Assembly: GCA_963707665.1 (NCBI GenBank) | Contig: CAVPQU010000018.1 | Span: 124,001-188,000 of the forward strand | Length of the DNA stretch: 64,000 nucleotides | Direction: 5' to 3' | Source: DATJCV01 sp963707665 | GTDB taxonomy: Bacteria; Pseudomonadota; Gammaproteobacteria; Burkholderiales; Burkholderiaceae_D | Part shown: in pieces, positions 1 through 8,543 of the stretch | Numbering within the stretch: position 1 is the first letter of the stretch | How the letters are laid out: each line of letters opens with the position of its first letter | Program-made: the position numbers and the translations under genes | Notes under the pieces: generated by a model | Told to the model about the DNA's origin: nothing | Database searches by the model: none | Seen by the model: only the letters and a program-made list of their open reading frames with translations

Positions 1-162
1 CAGCGCCATCAGCAACAGGTAAGTCCAGACTGCGCTATTCCAGCCCAGCAGCACCCGCCGCAGCAGATCGGTATCGGCAGCCAGCCAGCCGACAGCGATT
101 CCGACCGCAAGGCCGGCAAATAGTCGCGGATGAGTATGAATGACGGTCCGTAAGGGGCGCAT
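1..162 (-). CDS. DUF1345 family membrane protein (N-terminal part)
   Basis: Fifty-four codons read leftward from an ATG at 162-160 and run off the window edge in frame. The product has a basic start, a hydrophobic stretch (LFAGLAVGIAVGWLAA), a charged loop with RRVLLGW, and the start of a second membrane segment (WTYLLLMAL). This layout fits the first two helices of DUF1345 inner-membrane proteins, whose function is unknown. Only the N-terminus is visible, so the family call is moderate. Its promoter should lie in the 166 bases shared with the divergent protease gene that starts at 329. Confidence 0.55.
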   Translation of the reverse strand, partial: MRPLRTVIHTHPRLFAGLAVGIAVGWLAADTDLLRRVLLGWNSAVWTYLLLMAL

Positions 163-328
163 GGCAAGACTCGGTGGGGAATTGGTGCACAAGATACCAG
201 CTTTGCGCTCGCTTTTGCCGAGACGGAATGTCAGCCGTGTCCGGCCAGCGGCTTTAAGTGCGGTTTAAGTTTTGCTTCGTATGCTACCAGCGTCCATGGG
301 AATTTGATCAACATAAAAGGAGTGCATC

Positions 329-1817
329 ATGCGTCGCAAAATTTTCACCCGCAGCATCATCGCTGCATCGATTGTTGCCGCATTGGCCGGTGGCTATGCG
401 CATCTCGAGTTGCCCGGAATGGCGAGCGCACACGCGGCGCTGCCGGCGCTGACGACGGCCACGCCAGCGGCCGCGAGTGGCCCGGTGAGCGTTGCGCCGG
501 TGGCGGATTTCTCGACCATCGTCGCCCGTTACGGCCCGGCGGTGGTGAATATCAGCGTCACCGGCGAAGCCGCGCAAGCGCCGGCGGCCGACGATTCGGA
601 GGGCGTGCCAGGACTTGACCCGAACGATCCGTTCTACAATTTCTTCCGCCGCTTTGGCGTGCCGCAACGGCCACGCGGCCAGGACCACCAGTTGGTGCGC
701 GCCGAGGGCTCCGGCTTCATCGTGCGCGCCGACGGCTTGATTCTGACCAATGCGCATGTGGTGGATGGCGCGCGCGAAGTCATGGTCAAGCTGACCGACC
801 GGCGCGAATTCAAGGCCAAGGTGTTGGGTGCCGACAAGCAGTCGGATATCGCAGTGATCAAGATCGATACCAGCAATCTGCCGACAGTGCAGCTGGGCGA
901 CCCGAATACGGTCCAGGTCGGTGAACCAGTGCTGGCGATCGGCTCGCCGTACGGCTTTGAAAACACCGCCACCGCCGGCATCGTCAGCGCCACCTCGCGC
1001 TCGCTGCCGGACGACACCTACGTGCCGTTCATCCAGACCGATGCCGCGGTCAATCCCGGCAATTCGGGCGGTCCGTTGTTCAACCTGAAGGGCCAGGTGA
1101 TCGGCATCAATTCGCAGATCTACAGCCGTACCGGCGGTTACCAGGGCTTGTCGTTTGCGATTCCGATCAATGTCGCGATGCAGGTCTCGGAGCAACTGGT
1201 GCATTCCGGCAAGGTCACACGCGGCCGACTCGGAGTCGGCATCCAGGAGGTCGATCAGGCGCTGGCCGATTCCTTCGGTCTGAAGAAACTGCAGGGCGCG
1301 CTGGTGTCCAGCGTTGACCCGGATGGTCCCGGCCGCGCGTGCCGGCTTGCAGCCGGGTGACGTCATCGTGCGCATGCAGGGGCACGACATCAATCGCTCA
1401 GCCGACCTGCCGACGCAGGTAGCGGCCATGAAACCGGGCACCGTGGCGACGATGGATGTGATCCGTAATGGCACCCCGAAGGAACTGGCAGTCACGATCG
1501 GCGAAATGAAGGAAACCACGCTGGCGAAAAACACGACGACCGAGCCGCAGCAAAGCCGGCTCGGCGTGGCGGTGCGGCCGCTAGCCAAGGATGAGCAACG
1601 CCAGGCCGGGGTTGCCGGCGGCTTGCTGGTGGAAGCGGCCGGCGGTGCCGCAGCCAAGGCCGGCATCCAGCCGGGCGACGTCATCGTGTCCTTGAATGGC
1701 ACCCCGGTGTCGAAACCCGAGCAGTTGCAGCAACTGGTGCAGAAGGCCGGCAAGCATGTGGCGCTGCTGGTGCAGCGCGACGCCGCCAGGATCTTCGTGC
1801 CGGTGGAACTGGGCTAA
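329..1817 (+). CDS. Do-type periplasmic serine protease (DegP/HtrA/MucD family), one frameshift
   Basis: Trypsin-like protease that degrades or refolds damaged envelope proteins. A signal sequence occupies residues 1-38. The catalytic triad is H143 (TNAHVV), D173 (SDIAVIK) and S246 (GNSGGPL). Two PDZ domains follow, each with the LQPGDVIV/IQPGDVIV signature. A strong ribosome site (aaaaggag) precedes the ATG. The reading frame breaks near 1328 inside the first PDZ domain, where a run of three C's is one base too long. Removing one C joins DPDGP directly to AARAGLQPGDVIV and gives an uninterrupted protein of about 495 residues, the usual family length. Either a sequencing error or a recent disabling mutation explains this; I favour error because both halves are fully conserved. 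Confidence 0.9.
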
Positions 1818-2161
1818 CGTGGGCCGGTGACGCGCACCGGGTGCAGAGCGGTGGTCGGCAGGCATGCCGGCCATCGTTGGTATCGGGCCCGGCGTTGGTC
1901 AGCAAAAAGATTATATCGATGGTGCCCTTGCTGGTTGCCGTGATGGTGTTCAGGTGGTCAATCTTTGCTCTTTCGATGTGCTGAGGAAATGGGTTGCGGA
2001 GTGCCGGAGCGTGGAAGGGAAAGCGGATGTGCGGTAAGGCTCGCGCACTGCCTCCGTCCTTTCCTATTTGTCGCCGCCACATTGAAGTGGGACGGGAAAG
2101 GGCTGGGTTGGTTTTGATACCGCTGCGCGCTGCCGCGTCTTCTTGCGAACAGGCTTCAATC

Positions 2162-2193
2162 AAAAAAAGCCCCGGCCGTTATCGGCCGGGGCT
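2162..2193 (-). terminator. Intrinsic terminator downstream of norB
   Basis: Read on the minus strand, an 11-bp perfect GC-rich stem (2168-2178 with 2183-2193, 4-base loop) is followed by seven T's (2162-2168). It lies about 80 bases past the norB stop codon, in the correct orientation to end that transcript. Confidence 0.85.
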
Positions 2194-2226
2194 GGCGTGC
2201 TGATGGTACAAGCGCAACCGGTTTGT

Positions 2227-2256
2227 CGCGCCGCGCGCTTTTCAACGCGCGGCGCG
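2227..2256. other. Second hairpin after norB
   Basis: A perfect 11-bp inverted repeat made only of C and G (2227-2237 with 2246-2256) encloses an 8-base loop. It sits between the norB stop (2273) and the T-tailed terminator, without a T run of its own. It could protect the 3' end of the norB mRNA or help pausing. The rest of 1818-2272 shows no gene I can support. Confidence 0.6.
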
Positions 2257-2272
2257 GCCTGCCGGGTTGAAT

Positions 2273-4573
2273 TTATGCCGACGATTTCGCCATGTCATCA
2301 AAATCATCGAACCGCGCAGCCTTTGCTGCTGGTTGAACTACGCCGATCACCACTTGCCAGGCGATGGCGAGTGCGCCGACGATGAAAACGACATCACCGA
2401 AAGTCCGAATCCAGCGCAGGGTTTGCAAGAAATCCTGCTGCATGAATTCCGCACCCCGGGCATGCCACATGCCGACGCCGACGCTGGCCTCGAACTGGAA
2501 CAGGCCAACCGGTAGCAGACTGGTGGCGATCATCAGCACCAGGCCGGCGTTCAGCCACCAGAATCCGGTGCGCATCAGCCGGTCGCTGAACTGCAGGCCG
2601 GGCCGGATATAGCGCAAGACCAGCAGCACAAAACCGAGCGACAGGAAGCCATAGACTCCGAATAAAGCGGCATGGGAATGCACTGCTGTGGTGTTCAAGC
2701 CTTGCAGGTAGAACAAGGCGAGCGGGGTGTTAATCATGAAACCGAACACGCCGGCGCCGAGCATGTTCCAGAACGCAACCGCGACAAAGCACATCAGAGG
2801 CCATTTGACCGCTTCCATCCACGGCGCACGCGCTTTCAGGCGCCAGTGATCCCAAGCTTCGTAACCCAGCAGAATCAAGGGCACCACTTCCAGCGCGCTG
2901 AAGGCGGCGCCAATCGCCATGATCGGCGTCGGCGTGCCGGCAAAATAAAGATGGTGAAAGGTGCCGGGCACGCCGCCCACCATGAACAACGAGGCCGCCG
3001 CCAGGCTGGCGGTGGTCGCCATGCGCTTTGACACCAGGCCCATGCTGGAGAATACAAACGCCAGCGCGGTGGTTGCAAACACCTCGAAAATGCCCTCCAC
3101 CCACAGGTGCACCACCCACCAGCGCCAATACTCCATCACCGTGATGTGGGTGCGCTCGCCATAGAACAGGCCGGCGCCATAGAACAGGCCGATCGCGATG
3201 GTCGAGGTGCACAGCAAGGCCAGCAGGTTCTTGTCGCCGCCGCGCTTCAGCGCCGGCACGAAGGCGCGCAGCATCAGACCCAGCCAGAACAAGACCCCGA
3301 TGAACAAGGCGATTTGCCAGATCCGGCCCAGATCCAAATATTCGTAGCCCTGATGCCCCAGCCAGAAACTCAAGTTGGCGGGCAGGATGTGCTTGATGGC
3401 CAGGAAGCTGCCGATCAGCGAGCCGGCCACCACCACGACCAACGCGCCAAACAAGATATCGACGCCGAGCTTCTGATACTTGGGGTCTTTGCCGCCGTTA
3501 ATCAGCGGCGCCAGGAACAGGCCCACGCTCAAGAATGCGGTAGCAATCCAGAAGATGGCCAGTTGCAGGTGCCAGGTCCGGGTCAGAGAATACGGAAACC
3601 ATTGCGAGACGTCGATGCCGTAGAACTTCTGCCCTTCAATGGTGTAGTGGGCAGTGAAGCCGCCCAGGAAAACCTGCGCGATAAAGAGCGCCATGACAAC
3701 GAACAGGTACTTGCCCAGCGCTTTCTGCGATGGAGTCAGGCCGGCCAGCGTCAGCGGATCGCGCTGCGGCGACACCGGCTCAGGCTCGTGCTTGCGCAGA
3801 AAAGCCCAGCCCAGGACCAGGAAGCCGATGCCGGCGATCAGGATGACCACGCACGCCAGCGACCAAAGAACGTTTTCGGTGGTCGGGTAATTGCCAACCA
3901 GTGGCTCTGGCGGCCAGTTGTTGGTATAGGTGGCAACGGTTCCGGGCCGCTCGGTGGATGCCGCCCAGGCGGTCCAGAAGAAGAATTTGGTCAGGTCGGC
4001 ACGTCGCGCCGCGTCGGGCAGCGTGTCTTCCTTCATGGCGTAGTTGTCGCGCGTTTTCTGCAACTCCGGTGCGGCGCCATAGAGCCGCTGATAGTAATCG
4101 GCGGTTTGCGCCATCGCCGCGGCGCGCCGCTCCGACACCGTCACCACGCCGGTCTCCGGATTGAAGGTGTTCTGGCGGTATTCGCTTTTCAGTTCGTGAT
4201 CGAGCGCGGCCTTGGCTGCCTGATCCAGTTCGTGATAGGAGGCTTTGCCGTATTTTTCCTGGGCGGCCAGATCTTGCCAGGCCAGCAGTTCACGGTGCAG
4301 CCAGTCGGCGCTCCAGTCGGGCGCCTGATAGGCGCCATGCCCCCAGATCGAACCGATTTGCATGCCGCCGGTGCTTTGCCATGCGGTTTGGCCGTCGAGA
4401 ATGCCTTCCTTGGTCATCAACACCTGGTTCGATGGCGTAACCACCTGCTCCGGTATCGGGGGTGCGTGCTTGTATATTTCCGACCCCGAGAACCCCAGGA
4501 TTGCAAACGTAACGACAAGAATCGTTATCAAAGTCCACCATAGCTTTCGGTACTCGCCCATATTGCCTCCCAA
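2273..4573 (-). CDS. norB: Quinol-dependent nitric oxide reductase (qNOR)
   Basis: Single-subunit heme-copper superfamily enzyme that reduces 2 NO to N2O in the inner membrane using quinol electrons. At 766 residues it has the length of the fused NorZ type. One membrane anchor (17-30) and a periplasmic domain of about 200 residues precede a 12-helix catalytic core. Expected ligands are visible: H335 and H634 for low-spin heme, H632 for heme b3, and H489, H540 and H541 for FeB. Conserved glutamates of the NOR signature HLWVEGIFE (E493, E497) are present, and no oxidase-type cross-linked tyrosine motif is seen. A good ribosome site (gggagg) precedes the ATG. NsrR is encoded 2.5 kb away, so NO-dependent derepression is likely. 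Two hairpins, one a clear terminator, follow the gene. Confidence 0.96.
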   Translation of the reverse strand: MGGNMGEYRKLWWTLITILVVTFAILGFSGSEIYKHAPPIPEQVVTPSNQVLMTKEGILDGQTAWQSTGGMQIGSIWGHGAYQAPDWSADWLHRELLAWQDLAAQEKYGKASYHELDQAAKAALDHELKSEYRQNTFNPETGVVTVSERRAAAMAQTADYYQRLYGAAPELQKTRDNYAMKEDTLPDAARRADLTKFFFWTAWAASTERPGTVATYTNNWPPEPLVGNYPTTENVLWSLACVVILIAGIGFLVLGWAFLRKHEPEPVSPQRDPLTLAGLTPSQKALGKYLFVVMALFIAQVFLGGFTAHYTIEGQKFYGIDVSQWFPYSLTRTWHLQLAIFWIATAFLSVGLFLAPLINGGKDPKYQKLGVDILFGALVVVVAGSLIGSFLAIKHILPANLSFWLGHQGYEYLDLGRIWQIALFIGVLFWLGLMLRAFVPALKRGGDKNLLALLCTSTIAIGLFYGAGLFYGERTHITVMEYWRWWVVHLWVEGIFEVFATTALAFVFSSMGLVSKRMATTASLAAASLFMVGGVPGTFHHLYFAGTPTPIMAIGAAFSALEVVPLILLGYEAWDHWRLKARAPWMEAVKWPLMCFVAVAFWNMLGAGVFGFMINTPLALFYLQGLNTTAVHSHAALFGVYGFLSLGFVLLVLRYIRPGLQFSDRLMRTGFWWLNAGLVLMIATSLLPVGLFQFEASVGVGMWHARGAEFMQQDFLQTLRWIRTFGDVVFIVGALAIAWQVVIGVVQPAAKAARFDDFDDMAKSSA

Positions 4574-4582
4574 GAATCAAGC

Positions 4583-4598
4583 CAAGATTTCAATCTTG
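4583..4598. promoter_or_regulatory. Palindrome in the norB 5' region (candidate operator)
   Basis: CAAGAT and ATCTTG form a perfect inverted repeat with a 4-base spacer, 10-25 bases before the norB start codon. AAGAT/ATCTT ends are reminiscent of NsrR half-sites, but the spacing is shorter than the published 23-bp NsrR consensus, so the assignment is only tentative. It would overlap the untranslated leader close to the ribosome site. Confidence 0.3.
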
Positions 4599-4671
4599 TT
4601 GAATAAATGAAATGAATCCAAGCGGATAGAAGTCTACATGACGACAACATTGCTTTCAGAAAACATGTCTT

Positions 4672-4833
4672 TTGTCCGATTTGACTTGGCTCGATTGCTA
4701 TAACGACGATATTGACCCTGGCGATTTCCCGGAGATGTGCAAACTGGTGGCTGAAAAAGCGCAGGAAATGGATGAGCGGGAAGCCGCGCATCGCTTTCCC
4801 AGAGCGCCGTGTCATGGCGAGGTTCAGTGCTGA
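4672..4833 (+). CDS. Possible small acidic protein divergent from norB
   Basis: An open frame of 54 codons from a TTG at 4672 (or 33 codons from the ATG at 4735) ends at the TGA 4831-4833, five bases before the stop codon of the convergent ornithine cyclodeaminase gene. The peptide is acidic and Cys-containing (TWLDCYNDDIDPGDFPEM, then CKLVAEKAQEMDEREAAHRF), a composition more like real protein than chance translation. No convincing ribosome site precedes the TTG; ggag lies immediately before the ATG. It may be a short gene or a leftover of a longer one. I recognise no family. Confidence 0.3.
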   Translation: MSDLTWLDCYNDDIDPGDFPEMCKLVAEKAQEMDEREAAHRFPRAPCHGEVQC

Positions 4834-4837
4834 TGCG

Positions 4838-5830
4838 TCAAGGAACTTTAGTCGGCCGCTGCTGCGACCAGGCGAGATTGGCCGCGCCCAGGTCTTCGAT
4901 GCCGGTGCCGACCGATTTGAAGACGGTAATCTGGACGTCGTCGCTGCGGCCGCGATGGCCGCCGCCGACCAGGTCGGCCAGCTCGGCCTGGATGGCATCG
5001 CGTGGCAGGTGACCGGCGGCTATCGGCTGCAGCAGGTCGCCGGCTTCGGCCAGGGTGCCGGCAAAGGTGTCGACGAAGATGGCGGCGCGCTGCATCACGC
5101 GGTCGTCGGTTTCGCGCATGTCGGGCTTGAAGCCGCCCACCAGATCGAGATGCGTGCCGGGCTGCAGCCAGTCGCCCAGGATCAGCGGCACGCGGCTGGT
5201 CGTGGCGCAACTGATGATGTCGGCGGTACGCGCGGCGGCTTCGAGCGCGCCTGGAGTGCCGTCCAGCGCTTCGATGGCAACGTCCGGCGGCAAGCCCTGC
5301 TGCTGCAATTGCAGCAGCGCCGTTGCGGTCTTGTCCGGGTTGCGGCCCCATACCCGGATTTGCTTGAGTGGGCGCGCGGCGCAATGGGCAGCGGCCAGGT
5401 AGGGCGCCAATTGGCCGTTGCCGACCAGTAGCAGCGTGCGGCTATCGGCGCGTGACAGATAGCCGGAGGCCAGCGCCGACGCCGCTGCGGTGCGGCGCAA
5501 GGTGAGTTCTTCGCCATCCAGCAAGGCCAGCGGCGCGCCGCTGGCGGCGTCGAACAGGATGAATACCGAATGCACGGTCGGCAAGCCCTGGGCCGCATTG
5601 CCGGGGGCAACCGTGACCAGCTTCACGCCCATTTTTTCAGCGGGTTGCCAGGCCGGCATCAGCAGCAGCACGGTGCTGTCGGGCTGGGAGTTCGAATCGG
5701 CTGGCGCCAGCGAATGCACGTGGCGGGTCGGCGCTTGCATGTTGCTGCGGAAGGCGTCGCGCAGCGCTTCGATCAATGCCGGATAAGGCAAGGCGGCGCG
5801 CAACTCGGGTGCGGCAAGAAACGGAATCAT
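4838..5830 (-). CDS. Ornithine cyclodeaminase / mu-crystallin family protein
   Basis: A 330-residue protein of the OCD/mu-crystallin family, NAD(P)-dependent enzymes that include ornithine cyclodeaminase, alanine dehydrogenase and delta1-pyrroline-2-carboxylate reductase. The Rossmann segment LLLVGNGQLAPYLAAAH lies near residues 125-140, followed by VWGRNPDKT, which matches the family nucleotide-binding turn. The family substrate region (KLVTVAPGNAAQGLPTVH) and the later DLVGGFKPDMRE segment are present. Specificity cannot be decided from the sequence. No neighbour belongs to proline or ornithine metabolism, so a housekeeping imino-acid reductase role is only a guess. The 190 bases upstream (5831-6022) hold no gene. 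Confidence 0.85.
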   Translation of the reverse strand: MIPFLAAPELRAALPYPALIEALRDAFRSNMQAPTRHVHSLAPADSNSQPDSTVLLLMPAWQPAEKMGVKLVTVAPGNAAQGLPTVHSVFILFDAASGAPLALLDGEELTLRRTAAASALASGYLSRADSRTLLLVGNGQLAPYLAAAHCAARPLKQIRVWGRNPDKTATALLQLQQQGLPPDVAIEALDGTPGALEAAARTADIISCATTSRVPLILGDWLQPGTHLDLVGGFKPDMRETDDRVMQRAAIFVDTFAGTLAEAGDLLQPIAAGHLPRDAIQAELADLVGGGHRGRSDDVQITVFKSVGTGIEDLGAANLAWSQQRPTKVP

Positions 5831-6022
5831 GAGGGGGACAAGTTGACGGTGGCTCGAAGACCAAGGGTAACGAGCGTGCCGGACACTGTCAAATAAGGAC
5901 GTGTGCTGCGAAACAGGCTGTTTTTCCGCAGAACGATTGCCGGCAAGTGGCTCGGCAAGCCGTCAAAAAGCATGGGGAGAAAATCGGGCTGGCGCGCCGC
6001 AGGCACGCCAGCCGCTTCCTCT

Positions 6023-6442
6023 TCAAGCCAGTGCCAGCTTCACATCGATGTTGCCGCGCGTCGCATTCGAATAGGGACAGACTTCATGCGCCTTGGCGAT
6101 CAGCGCTTCGGCGCGAGCCCGTTCCAGGTCGGGTGCTGCCACCCGCAAGCTGACCGCCAGCCCGAAGCCACCGTGATCATTGGGGCCAATGCCGACTTCG
6201 CCGGTAACCGTAGTATTGGCCGGCAGCGCGGTTCCGCTCTTGCCGGCAACCAGCTTCAGCGCCGACAGAAAGCAGGCTGCGTAGCCGGCGGCGAACAATT
6301 GCTCCGGGTTGGTGCCAGTGCCGCCGGCGCCCCCCAACTCTTTAGGTGTGGCCAGTTGGACTTCAAGCTGCTGGTCAGCGGATACTGCGCGGCCGTCGCG
6401 ACCGCCACTGGCGGTGGCACTGGTGGTGTACAAGACTTGCAT
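6023..6442 (-). CDS. ohr: Organic hydroperoxide resistance peroxidase Ohr
   Basis: Thiol peroxidase of the Ohr/OsmC fold that reduces organic and lipid hydroperoxides in the cytoplasm with lipoyl-protein electrons. The 139-residue length is typical. Catalytic cysteines C57 (AACFLSAL) and C122 (VCPYSNATRGN) are both present, with R15 (GGRDG) and E47 (NPEQLF) positioned to activate the peroxidatic cysteine. A strong ribosome site (ggagg) lies 7 bases before the ATG. An OhrR-like operator overlaps the predicted promoter about 70 bases upstream. The cognate regulator ohrR is encoded in the same orientation but 6.8 kb away, with the NO-related genes in between. Confidence 0.95.
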   Translation of the reverse strand: MQVLYTTSATASGGRDGRAVSADQQLEVQLATPKELGGAGGTGTNPEQLFAAGYAACFLSALKLVAGKSGTALPANTTVTGEVGIGPNDHGGFGLAVSLRVAAPDLERARAEALIAKAHEVCPYSNATRGNIDVKLALA

Positions 6443-6500
6443 GGAATCCTCCGGTCGATGATTGGGAGCGGCAATCGTGCTGTTTTGATTGCCTGGTATT

Positions 6501-6533
6501 AATGTATCACGTAATTAAATTGTGTACAATTTA
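6501..6533 (-). promoter_or_regulatory. ohr promoter with OhrR-type operator
   Basis: On the minus strand TTGTAC (6529-6524), a 17-base spacer and TACATT (6506-6501) form a plausible sigma-70 promoter for ohr. The AT-rich palindromic stretch at 6511-6533 (plus strand AATTAAATTGTGTACAATTT) overlaps the -35 box and closely resembles the Bacillus OhrR operator, built from repeated AATTAAATTGTA units. Placement over the promoter fits repression by OhrR. It stands out as AT-rich in a GC-rich setting. Confidence 0.75.
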
Positions 6534-6581
6534 TATGCTTGATCATGCAGTCGCGGTGAGTTGAGAGGTATGCGCGTGACT

Positions 6582-7088
6582 TCAGCCAGCTTCTGGCGTT
6601 GTGCCTGGCCGAGTGCCTGACTGTTTGCGGGCGCGGCGCAAGCGGACTGGTGCAGCCTTTATCTCGGCTGCAGGAGGAATCGGACCGGTGCGCTGGAGCA
6701 AACCGGCTAGCGTATTGCGGTCCAGCACCTCGAGAAAAGCACTGGTGGCACTGTGCAATACGCCTTGCAATGCACAGCTCGGTGACAGCACGCACAGGTT
6801 GTGCTCCGGATTGAAGCATTCGGCAATGAAAAAATCCGGTTCGCTACCGCGAATTACGGCGCCCAGGTTGATTTCTTCGGGACGCATCTTGAGTTTGAGG
6901 CCGCCGTTGCGTCCGCGCACGGTCTCGACCAGGCCGGCCATGCCGAGGTGATGCACCACCTTCATCAGATGGTTTTTGGAAATGCCATACGCGTCGGCAA
7001 TTTCTCGAATCGTTGCCGAACGTTCCTGGTGCAATCCCAGGTACATCAGGACGCGCAAAGTGTAGTCGGTGTAGGTGGTCAGTCGCAT
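6582..7088 (-). CDS. nsrR: NO-sensing repressor NsrR (Rrf2 family)
   Basis: Dimeric iron-sulfur repressor that loses DNA binding when NO attacks its cluster. The N-terminus (MRLTTYTDYTLRVLMYLGLH) and the winged helix with the YGISKNHLMKVVHHLG recognition helix are characteristic of NsrR rather than IscR. Three cysteines at 91, 99 and 105 match the cluster-binding trio of NsrR proteins. At 168 residues it is slightly longer than usual because of a basic C-terminal tail rich in Arg and Ala. It is divergent from nnrS and near norB and the oxidase operon, its likely targets. The shared region 7089-7219 contains the half-site-like segment ATATATCTT at 7195-7203. Confidence 0.9.
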   Translation of the reverse strand: MRLTTYTDYTLRVLMYLGLHQERSATIREIADAYGISKNHLMKVVHHLGMAGLVETVRGRNGGLKLKMRPEEINLGAVIRGSEPDFFIAECFNPEHNLCVLSPSCALQGVLHSATSAFLEVLDRNTLAGLLQRTGPIPPAAEIKAAPVRLRRARKQSGTRPGTTPEAG

Positions 7089-7219
7089 TGGGTGATTGTT
7101 CCTGGTTGCGTCATGGCATTTCAGCCGGTTGTAGCTGGCGAATCTGTTGCCGTTTTAGCCTTGCTTTCTCCGTTTGGTAATTGTAGCATTCCGCATATAT
7201 CTTTAAAACGGAATTTCCC

Positions 7220-8416
7220 ATGGCGTCCACCAGTACTTCGGTCCCCGTTGCCGAGAATCAGCCGTTGCAGGCTGGATCTCCCTTGCTGCGCCTGGGATTC
7301 CGGCCGTTCTACCTGCTCGGAGTATTGGCCGCGGCACTGGGCATTCCGCTCTGGATCGCCCGCTATTATGGCTGGTTGCCGGGCTTGCCGAACGTCGGCT
7401 TGTACTGGCACATGCACGAAATGGTGTTCGGGTTCGCGATGGCCATCGTGATCGGTTTCTTGTATACCGCGGTGCGCGCGTGGACTGGCCTGCCGACTGC
7501 GCGCGGAACGCCGCTGGCGCTGCTGGCGCTACTCTGGATCGCCGGTCGCATCGCCATGCTGTTGGCCGATCCGCTGACTGCCGCGGTGGTCGACGGCCTG
7601 TTCATCCCGGTGGCGGCGCTGCCCTTATATCTGGTGCTGCGGCGCGCCAACAACCGGCGCAATCTGTTTCTGATCCTGCTGCTGGCCTTGCTGACTGCCA
7701 CCAACCTGCTGTATCACTGTGCCGTGCTGGGCACGATCAGCATAGCGCCGACGCTGCCGGTAGAGGGCGCGATCCTCATCATCGTGCTGCTGGTATCCAT
7801 CATCGGCGCGCGCGTGATTCCCACTTTTACCAAAAATACCTTGCCCGAGGTGGTGCCGCTCATCCATGCCGGGCGCGATCGCGTCAGCGTCGCGCTGGTC
7901 GTGCTGTGCACCGCTTCGTGGCTGCTGGGACCGCCGCCGGCGTTGATGGCGGCGCTGGCGGCAGCCACCGGCGTTTCGCTGTCGATCCGCCTGCTGTTCT
8001 GGAAGCCGTGGCGCACCTGGCGCGTGCCGCTGCTGTGGATTTTGCATCTGTCGTACGCCTGGATCGTGGCCGGCTTTTTCCTGCTGGCGCTGGCAGCTCT
8101 GGGCATGGTTCCGGTGAGCGCCGCGTTTCATGCGTTCACGGTGGGCGCGATGGCGGGCATGATTATCGGCATGGTCACGCGCACCGCGCTCGGTCATACC
8201 GGTCGTCCGCTGCGTGCCGGAACCGCCGAAACCACGATGTATGTGCTGATCCAGCTGGGCGCCGTGACGCGCCTGTGCGCGGCGCTGGCGCCGGCGCAGT
8301 GGCGCGAGCACGCGCTGCTGGCCTCCACCGTCTGCTGGAGCGCTGCCTTCCTGCTGTATCTGGCGGTCTACGGGCCGTATCTGCTGCAAGCCCGTATCGA
8401 CGGCCGCGACGGCTAG
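7220..8416 (+). CDS. nnrS: NnrS family heme-copper membrane protein
   Basis: Integral membrane protein of about 12 helices (398 residues). NnrS proteins are induced by NO, contain heme and copper, and protect cells from NO stress. The family opening (LLRLGFRPFYLLGVLAAALGIP), the HMHEMVFGFAMAIVIGFLYTAVRAWTG region with paired histidines near residues 59-61, and the later MAGMIIGMVTRTALGHTGR motif are all visible. It faces nsrR across a 131-base divergent region and is followed after 127 bases by the oxidase operon in the same direction, which suggests common control. Confidence 0.93.
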   Translation: MASTSTSVPVAENQPLQAGSPLLRLGFRPFYLLGVLAAALGIPLWIARYYGWLPGLPNVGLYWHMHEMVFGFAMAIVIGFLYTAVRAWTGLPTARGTPLALLALLWIAGRIAMLLADPLTAAVVDGLFIPVAALPLYLVLRRANNRRNLFLILLLALLTATNLLYHCAVLGTISIAPTLPVEGAILIIVLLVSIIGARVIPTFTKNTLPEVVPLIHAGRDRVSVALVVLCTASWLLGPPPALMAALAAATGVSLSIRLLFWKPWRTWRVPLLWILHLSYAWIVAGFFLLALAALGMVPVSAAFHAFTVGAMAGMIIGMVTRTALGHTGRPLRAGTAETTMYVLIQLGAVTRLCAALAPAQWREHALLASTVCWSAAFLLYLAVYGPYLLQARIDGRDG

Positions 8417-8543
8417 CTGCCGCAAGTAGCGTGCCGGATTGAGGCCTTTATGACTTCGCGCCGGCGGCTTTTATAACGGCGCGCTTGCTGCGGCTTCGCG
8501 GCGCCCACGCCCCGATCGTCTTGGAATTGATTGCTGAGATCCT

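Noticed and set aside
1994..2203. Small frames in the 1818-2272 gap
   Set aside because: They run through the norB terminator hairpins and have no ribosome site or protein-like composition.
3107..4543. 478-codon open frame antisense to norB, and similar long antisense frames over liv, rho and pncC
   Set aside because: Shadow frames of high-GC genes; compositions are Gln/Arg/His-biased and there are no ribosome sites or family motifs.
4574..4740. Sigma-54 promoter or NorR site upstream of norB
   Set aside because: I found no GG-N10-GC pair with a good -24/-12 sequence and no GT-N7-AC triplets.
7187..7212. NsrR operator in the nsrR-nnrS divergent region
   Set aside because: Only one half-site-like ATATATCTT is visible; the partner half-site at correct spacing is not convincing.
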